Shown piece after piece: positions 1 to 4,860 of a stretch of 6,356 nt of DNA. The notes under the pieces were generated by a model. That model was not told the DNA's origin and searched no databases. It saw nothing but the letters and a program-made list of their open reading frames with translations. The first letter of the stretch is position 1. Each line of letters begins with the position of its first letter. The stretch comes from an uncultured Bacteroidota bacterium (GTDB taxonomy: Bacteria; Bacteroidota; Bacteroidia; 2-12-FULL-35-15): assembly GCA_903881065.1 (NCBI GenBank), contig CAIRRW010000032.1, positions 1-6,356 on the forward strand, written 5' to 3'. The translations under genes were made by a program, and so were the position numbers.

Positions 1-9
1 ACAATTTTT

Positions 10-480
10 ATGATAAAACATCTATTAACAATCCTGATAAGTATTTCAATAACACAAGGTGTTTATTCGCAAATTAACAACCAACAAATAGTTGATATTG
101 AAAAAGCAACCAATGAAATAAAAAACAACATAAACAAGTATCAAAAAATTGAAAAGCTGAACGACAGCCTTGGTAACAGCAGGTACATTTATAAAAATGA
201 TGGCGAACTTAAACTTATTACGATTTACTATAAAGACACCGATGCAAATAAAAATGTTGAATGGTATTTCTCCAACAAACAATTAATATATACACAACAA
301 ATATGGACAGATAAGAAAACGAATAAGGTTATTGACAACCAGAAATGTTACCTAAACCGTGGACAGCTTATTGAGTTTACAAAAAACGATAAACCTGTTG
401 ATACAAATTCTGAAGAATTTAAAACTGCTGAAAGAGGTTTGCCAGCGTATGGTGCCGACCTAATTGCAGAAACAAAATAA
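10..480 (+). CDS. Small secreted protein of unknown function
   Basis: The 156-residue product begins with a signal peptide (residues 1-20: basic MIKH, a hydrophobic stretch, then VYS before Gln21), so it is exported to the periplasm or envelope. The mature part starts with a polar, probably helical region (about 25-50). It continues with short beta-like units containing recurring x-x-L-I turns: GELKLI near 65, KQLIY near 90 and GQLIEF near 118. This pattern recalls the MORN/YwqK-like hairpin repeats common in secreted Bacteroidota proteins, but I do not recognise a named family. The C-terminus (about 135-156) looks helical and polar. There are no catalytic motifs and no T9SS tail. Only nine bases precede the ATG, so its promoter and any upstream operon partner lie outside the window. 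The next intact gene is about 250 bases downstream, so co-transcription with it is unlikely. The coding call is secure; the function is unknown. Confidence 0.85.
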   Translation: MIKHLLTILISISITQGVYSQINNQQIVDIEKATNEIKNNINKYQKIEKLNDSLGNSRYIYKNDGELKLITIYYKDTDANKNVEWYFSNKQLIYTQQIWTDKKTNKVIDNQKCYLNRGQLIEFTKNDKPVDTNSEEFKTAERGLPAYGADLIAETK

Positions 481-495
481 TCCTTAATAAATAAC

Positions 496-603
496 ACCTC
501 CCTCCTATCTGCGCCTTTTGCAATGGGAATCCTTTTACTTTTTTCTTCAAAACAAACAAATCAACTACTTTGGCAAGCTAGGTAAAGTCTCCGGCAGGGA
601 GGT
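496..603. repeat. Widely spaced inverted repeat in intergenic region
   Basis: ACCTCCCT at 496-503 is exactly complementary to AGGGAGGT at 596-603, with 92 bases between them. The right arm lies inside the HicA-like remnant (the Gly-Arg-Glu-Val codons), so the match may be chance, or it may mark the edges of a small degenerate insertion. No gene is otherwise visible between 481 and 568. Confidence 0.3.
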
Positions 604-663
604 AGTAATTATTTTGCAGAATGTTGATTCGGCCAAAAAGGTACGATTGTTGTTTACAAATAA
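569..663 (+). pseudogene. Probable HicA-type mRNA interferase (toxin) remnant
   Basis: Translating from 569 gives FGKLGKVSGREVVIILQNVD, ending at base 628. Moving to the frame that starts at 631 continues it with GQKGTIVVYK and a TAA at 661-663. Joined, this follows the HicA layout known from family members: an N-terminal VSG(R/K)EV(V/I)..L helix, a few residues around Gly-Phe, then RQKGSH followed by a beta strand. Here the Gly-Phe segment is missing, the frame changes, and the catalytic His expected after QKGS is absent (QKGT then Ile). No ATG precedes it; the codon where a start might be expected reads TTT. Only about 30 of the usual 60-80 residues remain, and no HicB antitoxin gene is nearby. 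It is therefore a dead fragment if the assignment is right. The match is short and made by eye, so chance resemblance cannot be excluded. Confidence 0.5.
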
Positions 664-706
664 AATAATATGACATTAATCATATAAAATAAAGTATTTT
701 CGTACC
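640..706. repeat. Short inverted/direct repeat upstream of the outer-membrane gene pair
   Basis: GGTACGA at 640-646 is the exact inverse of TCGTACC at 700-706. The same sites also read as an imperfect direct repeat, with GTACGATTGTT at 641-651 and GTACCATTGTT at 702-712 differing at one base. The right copy lies 18 bases before the ATG at 730, where a regulator could bind. No clear TTTG/TAnnTTTG promoter is visible for that gene; TATTTTCG at 695-702 is the nearest -7-like sequence and has no -33 partner. An operator role is inference only. Confidence 0.25.
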
Positions 707-729
707 ATTGTTTTACCAAAATTAACTAA

Positions 730-1437
730 ATGAAAAAAATAATAATTCTGCTTTTATTAATCCCCGCACTCACTTTTGCACAAACCAGAAGGCAGGAACG
801 GATTAAAAACAGGGCGAAAGAAGTAGGTGAGTTTCAGTTTGGAATGCGCAGCACTGTTAGTTTGTTTGATAATTATAAATTCCCCGGCCTTGGTTATGGC
901 GGTATGTTCCGGATTAGGGTGAGCAAACGTATAAATACCGAATGGTATTCGGATTATATTAAAACAGATATTGGTGGCCTCGGAACCCGCGAAACTGCTC
1001 ATATTGGCTGGTCGGTGATGTTGTATCCATTTAAAACCGAAACTGTGAAAGGTAAAATTACACCTTATATTATAGGCGGTAATTGTTTTGATTATGCAAG
1101 TATTACTTCCAATCTTTATTATGAAGGAGCAAGCAAGGTAGCTAAAAGTCAGTCGTCGTCGCGTATTACTACTGCCGTACAAGCCGGCTTGGGTGCCAGT
1201 TATCATATAACTAATAAATTTAATCTCTCCTTATCAGTGCAATATATGGAGCATATAGGTAAAGAAATTGATGCCTCTATTATGGATGCGAATGGTAATG
1301 AAGTTACATCAAAATCGCATTACAAGGACGAAGGCAATTATTTATATGTGAATGAAAACAATAATGGACTTATACTTGCCGGGCATTTACTTACTACTTT
1401 AAGTTTGAATCTCACGCTGTTTGATATGGCAAAATAA
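730..1437 (+). CDS. Outer-membrane beta-barrel-like protein
   Basis: The 235-residue product has a signal peptide (MKK, a long Ile/Leu core, cleavage after LTFA at residue 17). A strongly basic patch follows (RRQERIKNR, about 20-28). The rest alternates polar and hydrophobic/aromatic residues in strand-like segments at roughly 34-46, 54-65, 69-79, 89-101, 110-122, 145-160, 162-174 and 213-231. They are separated by turn or loop sequences, which fits a small barrel of about eight strands. The longest putative extracellular loop is 177-210. The protein ends ...LTLFDMAK, so it lacks the usual terminal aromatic residue. No enzyme motif is visible. The leader before the ATG is A-rich with no Shine-Dalgarno site, as is normal in Bacteroidota. 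The next gene starts six bases after the stop and encodes another barrel-like protein, so the two are probably co-transcribed. The exact family and any ligand are unknown. Confidence 0.85.
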   Translation: MKKIIILLLLIPALTFAQTRRQERIKNRAKEVGEFQFGMRSTVSLFDNYKFPGLGYGGMFRIRVSKRINTEWYSDYIKTDIGGLGTRETAHIGWSVMLYPFKTETVKGKITPYIIGGNCFDYASITSNLYYEGASKVAKSQSSSRITTAVQAGLGASYHITNKFNLSLSVQYMEHIGKEIDASIMDANGNEVTSKSHYKDEGNYLYVNENNNGLILAGHLLTTLSLNLTLFDMAK

Positions 1438-1443
1438 AATAAA

Positions 1444-2109
1444 ATGAAAAAAACAATTGTATTATTTATTGGATTAGTTGTTTCGATTGGGATATATGCT
1501 CAAACTCCGAACACACCCTTAACTCCGCCAACCCCATCCACTTCTAACAGATATGTAGATTATGGACTTATACGGGTTCAGGGAAACATTGCACTAGGTA
1601 AACCACTTGCTACCGGCGGTACTAATATGTATTGGGTTGGCGATTTGGATTGTCATCTGCGTGATAATATTTCGATAAGCAGCGGCTTCTATTATTTTCT
1701 GGGTTCGTATAATAATGATAAAATATTCAAAGAAAACCATATGGTTTTTTTCGGGGCATCTTATCATTTTAAAACAAATAATCACTTCGATCCTTATTTC
1801 GGAATACTGCCTGCTATTGCTGTAAGTCAGTTAAATTCAAATTCTGTAGCATTCAGCGATTCTACAAAACCTGTCTCTACCTATCCGTGGACAGCCAATC
1901 CATTGTTTGCAGTGCAGGCTGGAGTAGTGTATTATGCCAATCGTTTTTTTAATGTATTTGTAAATGTAAAATATCAAACAGGCAAACATTATAGCGATAT
2001 AGCACCAGTATCAATGGATGAGGTGAAAATAAGTTTTGGTTTGGGTTATATGATTTGGGCACGTAAACATTGGGTTCGTTTCAGAAAACCGAATGATACT
2101 TCTCAATAA
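1444..2109 (+). CDS. Second outer-membrane beta-barrel-like protein with Pro/Thr-rich N-terminal linker
   Basis: The 221-residue product starts with a signal peptide (MKKTIVLFIG..., cleavage after IYA at about residue 19). A proline/threonine-rich linker of about 15 residues follows (TPNTPLTPPTPSTS, 21-34). Such a linker could hold the barrel away from, or connect it to, a partner. The remainder shows barrel-like strands: 39-50, 62-71, 74-86, 98-109, 115-128, 151-165, 168-178 and 192-206. It ends with a basic/aromatic tail (ARKHWVRFRK, 206-215). The segment FDPYFGILPAIAV near 115-127 has the 'PY.G.G.' look of strands in small OmpA/OmpW-like barrels. Its ATG follows the upstream stop after AATAAA, so it is probably translated from a shared transcript. 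The two products have similar lengths and plans but are not obvious copies of each other. Downstream is a decayed mobile element. Ligand and function are unknown. Confidence 0.83.
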   Translation: MKKTIVLFIGLVVSIGIYAQTPNTPLTPPTPSTSNRYVDYGLIRVQGNIALGKPLATGGTNMYWVGDLDCHLRDNISISSGFYYFLGSYNNDKIFKENHMVFFGASYHFKTNNHFDPYFGILPAIAVSQLNSNSVAFSDSTKPVSTYPWTANPLFAVQAGVVYYANRFFNVFVNVKYQTGKHYSDIAPVSMDEVKISFGLGYMIWARKHWVRFRKPNDTSQ

Positions 2110-2114
2110 TTTTA

Positions 2115-2137
2115 TACCAGCTGGTACGAGCGTTTTT
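2115..2137 (+). repeat. Left REP-like terminal inverted repeat
   Basis: CCAGCTGGTACGAGCGTTTTT (2117-2137, given in two overlapping parts: CCAGCTGGTACGAGCG then TTTTT) matches the reverse complement of 2351-2372 with two substitutions and one single-base gap. Bases 2115-2126 are also a perfect 12-base palindrome, TACCAGCTGGTA, as expected for a REP core. It begins six bases after the stop of the barrel gene. An 8-base A/T stretch and a weak TTTCTAT/ATAGAAA stem (2135-2141 with 2158-2164) lie nearby and could help end transcription of the upstream operon, but this is inference. Confidence 0.7.
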
Positions 2138-2174
2138 CTATTATGACTACCTTTACGATAGAAAGAACATAATA

Positions 2175-2372
2175 ATGTTGGATAAATATAAAACGGAAGC
2201 CGAAAAATTATATTATGTAACATTAACTGTAGCAGGCTGTATAGATGTATTTACCAATAAAGCATAGGTACATGATTTAATGAAAAACAGTACCTACTGT
2301 AAGCAAAATAAAGAGTTCGAATTATATGCGTATGTAATTATATCAGAAGCAAAAAGCGCTCGCACCAGCTAG
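2175..2372 (+). pseudogene. REP-associated tyrosine transposase (RAYT) N-terminal fragment
   Basis: ATG 2175 opens a reading frame giving MLDKYKTEAEKLYYVTLTV, then AGCIDVFTNKA, then a TAG at 2265-2267. The same frame continues with VHDLMKNSTYCKQNKEFELYAYVIIS up to 2345. This follows the Bacteroidota RAYT (Y1_Tnp) N-terminus: a DKYK start, LYFVTFTVVGWIDVFTR, a Y..IL..SL.YC...K.L helix, and a strand YAYVIM that leads into S-N-H-x-H. The usual Trp is Cys here, and the stop falls where a Tyr is usual, one substitution away. The HUH histidines and the downstream catalytic Tyr are missing: after VIIS the frame enters the right REP (EAKSARTS, stop 2370-2372). The frame is otherwise intact, which suggests a fairly recent decay or an internal deletion that formed the element. 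It cannot encode an active transposase. Confidence 0.72.
2351..2372 (-). repeat. Right REP-like terminal inverted repeat
   Basis: AAAAAGCGCTCGCACCAGCT with the following AG is the inverted partner of the left end. Its core palindrome is less perfect than the left one (ACCAGCTAGA instead of ACCAGCTGGT). It lies 57 bases before the ATG of the glycosidase-like gene, so that gene's promoter must sit in this short stretch, inside the element, or further upstream. No TTTG/TAnnTTTG pair with correct spacing is visible between 2373 and 2429. Confidence 0.68.
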
Positions 2373-2429
2373 ATGTTCAATTGTACCGAAAAAGTATAAC
2401 AATAAATCAGTAATAGATTCAGTTTACAA

Positions 2430-4259
2430 ATGAAACAAAAATTACTAATTACCTTATTTTCAATAGCAATTTATACTTCTGTATCAGCACAATATACCGA
2501 AGTAATTAAAAAGCAAACAGCCACACCCAACCCTACCGGATTGCAATTGGGCTTTTTCGAAATATATTCGAAACAGGCCTATACATTGGATGTAATGGGC
2601 AAGCGTGCTACCAGCCGCGTAGGATTTGACAGTTGGGACAGTATTGAAATTAGTCCCGGTGTATATAATTTTAATACCGTAATAAATAATTATGCACGCG
2701 TACATAACTACGGAGAGAAAATACTTGGCGCTGTAAATATTACATTCACCACGCTTATAAGTCCCGGCAAACAAACTATTCCTTCTTTTTATCCGAATAC
2801 AATTACTGATTCTACTACTCGACATGCTGCCAAAAACTTCCTCAGAGCTTATGTGCAGGCAGTTTTAACCAGTGTAGGTTCTTTAAATTTAACCATTGAT
2901 TATGAAATTGTTTCCAACTATAAATTATTTCAACCGGGCAGCGAAGCCAATGCTGCCATGTGGGGTGCATGGTATGTAGAAGCCGCCGGAGTAGCGAGGC
3001 AAGCAGCCATTGATTTAGGTATGGCTAATCAATTAAAACTTATGCCAATTGTAAATGGTAATCCTTTTGCTGCCGGAAACCCAATATTTGCAGGTCCTTC
3101 ACAAAATCAATGGCTTGTGGATGTGGTGAATACTTCTGATTATCTGGCATTGGATACCTATCAAAGCGACAGTATTTACTCCAACACAAGTGCACAGACA
3201 ACCTTTAATATTATTCAGTTTTGGATTGATAATTATTCGGGAACCAAAGATGTGATGGTTTGTGAGAATGGCTTTAATACCGTAACACAGATATATCCTG
3301 CCATTACCCGTGTAAATAGAGGATATAAAACAACAGGCACTGAAGCTGATCAGGCGGTGTTTTATCAGAATTTATTCAATCAACTTGGACCTGCAAATCT
3401 ATCTTCAGGCATCTTTCATAATAAATTAAGGTCGTATAATATGTGGTGTATCCGCGATAATACAATGAAAGCAGTAACCGACCCAGACCGTTATTTTGGA
3501 ATTATAGGAATAGATTCTGTAAACAATGATTACTTGAAACCTGCTGCTGCTGTGGTACAAAACGGATATGCTGCTTTGGAATCGGATACTTTTCATGGTC
3601 CTGAAATAATAAATTATAATAACGGAATTGATTTAACAGCCAATTTACTTGCCGGCACTGCCAACGATACATTAACTTATTCCAATGGCGATGATTTTGA
3701 ATTTTTGAGATATACTATCACCAATCTTCCTTCGGCAGCATCCTATCGTTTATATATTTCCACTGTGGATACAGGCAATGTAATTGTACATATCAATAAC
3801 AAATGGCTTTATTATAACAACAATATTAATTTCACCAAATATGTTACTGCCAACTGTATTCCCAATGCAACTAATATTATTGATTTGTATTTTACTTCTC
3901 AGAAATTCCCTTTTGTGCAGCGTGTGAAATATGTAAAGTTGATTGCCAATAATATTACTACCGGTGTTCAATCTCCCGACAATAATGATGATGGATTTAC
4001 CTTGTATCCGCCCTCCCCTAATCCGACAGACAATAATAATCTGGAAATAAACTATACTGTTTCCGAACCGGGAATAATTAAACTTGATATTATTAATACG
4101 TTGGGAGCAGTGGTAGCAGAGCTTATCAATAAAATCAATACTACTGCTGATGTACAAACAGCAATACTGGATACTCATACCCTTGCTCCTGGATTATACT
4201 ACGTAAGATTGAGAGATAATAATAAACAGCATCTTAAAAAGATTGTAATAACAAAGTAA
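2430..4259 (+). CDS. Secreted clan GH-A glycosidase-like protein with T9SS sorting domain
   Basis: The 609-residue product has a signal peptide (1-20, cleavage SVSA before Gln21), a TIM-barrel-like region (about 38-385), a beta-rich region (about 390-510) and a T9SS type A tail (about 522-609: LYPPSPNP, then ...GLYYVRL... and KKIVITK). It is therefore probably exported by the Por system to the cell surface or medium. Clan GH-A landmarks are W69..IEISPGVYNF (first strands), a YEIVSNYKLF strand near 158-167, DYLALDTYQSDS near 237-248, VMVCENG with probable nucleophile Glu279, TEADQAVFYQNLF, and a last-strand Trp339 followed by FGIIGID and KPAAA. The Asn-Glu pair that supplies the acid/base in this clan is not seen; SNY (162-164) occupies the place. 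The barrel may thus be inactive, or use another residue. The middle region may be a carbohydrate-binding-like sandwich, which is inference. I cannot fix the GH family or substrate. Confidence 0.8.
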   Translation: MKQKLLITLFSIAIYTSVSAQYTEVIKKQTATPNPTGLQLGFFEIYSKQAYTLDVMGKRATSRVGFDSWDSIEISPGVYNFNTVINNYARVHNYGEKILGAVNITFTTLISPGKQTIPSFYPNTITDSTTRHAAKNFLRAYVQAVLTSVGSLNLTIDYEIVSNYKLFQPGSEANAAMWGAWYVEAAGVARQAAIDLGMANQLKLMPIVNGNPFAAGNPIFAGPSQNQWLVDVVNTSDYLALDTYQSDSIYSNTSAQTTFNIIQFWIDNYSGTKDVMVCENGFNTVTQIYPAITRVNRGYKTTGTEADQAVFYQNLFNQLGPANLSSGIFHNKLRSYNMWCIRDNTMKAVTDPDRYFGIIGIDSVNNDYLKPAAAVVQNGYAALESDTFHGPEIINYNNGIDLTANLLAGTANDTLTYSNGDDFEFLRYTITNLPSAASYRLYISTVDTGNVIVHINNKWLYYNNNINFTKYVTANCIPNATNIIDLYFTSQKFPFVQRVKYVKLIANNITTGVQSPDNNDDGFTLYPPSPNPTDNNNLEINYTVSEPGIIKLDIINTLGAVVAELINKINTTADVQTAILDTHTLAPGLYYVRLRDNNKQHLKKIVITK

Positions 4260-4428
4260 TTTACCGTAAATAATTATTATCTTTTGTACAGAATACCTGA
4301 CGAAAGCCTTTTATTAATGTAGTATTATTGCAATTGCCATAGCTTGTTTTAGCAGTTTATTGCTTACTGCATCAATCTTTCAACCATTAATAATTTTTTG
4401 TAACCGATTAATTAAGGGTAATAATTGT

Positions 4429-4459
4429 TTTGTAAATACTAATTAGGTTATTATTTTTG
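4429..4459 (+). promoter_or_regulatory. Bacteroidota-type promoter for the DUF5808-like gene
   Basis: TTTG at 4429-4432 and TATTTTTG at 4452-4459 match the -33 (TTTG) and -7 (TAnnTTTG) elements known for the primary sigma factor of Bacteroidota exactly, with 19 bases between them. Transcription would start about 4465, leaving a leader of roughly 15 bases before ATG 4479. The region before it (4260-4428) holds no recognisable gene; GCAGT/ACTGC (a five-base stem) is its only weak hairpin. Confidence 0.65.
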
Positions 4460-4478
4460 TTCTAAAATTAATACTCAA

Positions 4479-4706
4479 ATGGAAAATCCTTCAGAAGAAA
4501 CCAAAGAACAATGGCATAACAATCCGGATAATTGGAAATTTGGAATGTTTTATTTTAATAAAGAAGATAAAAGATTATTGCCTCCAAAGCGCGTAAAGTC
4601 GATGGGTTGGACAGTCAACTTTGCTAATCCGCTATCTATACTATTTATGGCATCATTTATTGTGGCAGTAATTTTACTTGGTAATTGGCTTCATAAGACT
4701 AAATAA
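4479..4706 (+). CDS. Small DUF5808-like single-pass membrane protein
   Basis: The 75-residue product starts with an acidic polar segment (1-15). Residues 19-49 follow, reading WKFGMFYFNKEDKRLLPPKR and then a GWTVNFANP segment (43-51). This fits the pattern W..G.fY.N..D.r...PKR...GWt.NFa.P that I associate with DUF5808, found in small membrane proteins and in fusions with SdpI/DUF1648-type membrane proteins in many bacteria. A single hydrophobic helix (about 52-69) and a short basic tail (HKTK) follow. There is no signal peptide, so the helix is the likely anchor. The topology (N-terminus in or out) is not certain. The gene has its own strong promoter and a possible downstream terminator, so it is probably transcribed alone. 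The biochemical role is unknown. The match is from memory of the motif, not from a search. Confidence 0.75.
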   Translation: MENPSEETKEQWHNNPDNWKFGMFYFNKEDKRLLPPKRVKSMGWTVNFANPLSILFMASFIVAVILLGNWLHKTK

Positions 4707-4741
4707 TTCGCTCACGCAAATAGTAATAATCTTATTAACCC

Positions 4742-4771
4742 AATTGAATAGATTTAAAGGTTCAATTATTT
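4742..4771 (+). terminator. Possible hairpin terminator after the DUF5808-like gene
   Basis: AATTGAA (4742-4748) pairs with TTCAATT (4761-4767) around a 12-base loop, and a T-rich run (ATTTTT) follows. AACC/GGTT (4737-4740 with 4759-4762) could form an alternative pairing. The stem is AT-only apart from one G-C pair, so it would be weak. It lies 35 bases after the stop codon. Confidence 0.3.
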
Positions 4772-4800
4772 TTAAATATAAAAGATAATTACGAAATAAA

Positions 4801-4831
4801 TTGACTTTCAATAAAATATTAACTAATATTG
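4801..4831 (+). promoter_or_regulatory. Candidate promoter for the NIDO-domain gene
   Basis: TTG at 4801-4803 and TAATATTG at 4824-4831 resemble the Bacteroidota -33 and -7 elements with a 20-base spacer. The -7 element has one mismatch (A for T at the fifth position). Transcription would start near 4837, giving a leader of about 25 bases before ATG 4861. This also explains away the TTG as a start codon. Confidence 0.5.
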
Positions 4832-4860
4832 TACTACCAAATAACTTAAACTTATCTATC

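Larger units (their letters stand above)
2115..2372 (+). mobile_element. Degenerate REP/RAYT element with internally deleted transposase
   Basis: This stretch is bounded by inverted REP-like ends and encloses the start of a REP-associated tyrosine transposase reading rightwards. RAYTs are single-domain HUH (Y1) transposases linked to REP palindromes in many bacterial genomes. Here the coding sequence ends just before the catalytic HUH motif should occur and runs straight into the right-hand repeat, so most of the gene has been lost. What remains is a non-autonomous element of about 260 bases. I saw no flanking target duplication, and none is expected for this class. It fills the gap between the barrel gene pair and the gene at 2430, and accounts for nearly the whole 320-base stretch without an intact gene. 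Confidence 0.65.

Noticed and set aside
481..568. Open frame continuing in phase after the stop of the first gene (SLINNTSLLSAPFAMGILLLF...)
   Set aside because: Considered as a read-through extension or a second small gene. There is no leader, and the upstream protein has a natural end. No family likeness was found.
757..1206. Long open frame on the - strand, 149 codons
   Set aside because: It lies wholly opposite the barrel gene at 730. Its translation is rich in Ile, Cys, Asn and Thr without domain-like pattern, and it lacks a signal peptide or a leader. It is a shadow of the real gene.
2117..2372. CRISPR array or attachment sites
   Set aside because: There are only two repeat copies, they are inverted rather than direct, and they enclose a recognisable transposase fragment. 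REP ends explain them better.
3750..4178. Open frame on the - strand, 142 codons
   Set aside because: It is antisense to the 2430 gene in a region of AAT/ATT-rich codons that give few stops on the opposite strand. The translation is low-complexity Ile/Asn/Tyr.
4318..4440. Hydrophobic open stretch in the gap before the DUF5808-like gene (CSIIAIAIACFSSLLL...)
   Set aside because: There is no start codon, it begins straight after a stop, it overlaps the promoter at 4429, and it matches nothing I recognise. AT-rich DNA gives such runs by chance.
4722..4735. TAATAA/TTATTA near-palindrome after the DUF5808-like gene
   Set aside because: It is pure A/T with a two-base loop and no stable hairpin. 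This is expected by chance in DNA of this composition.
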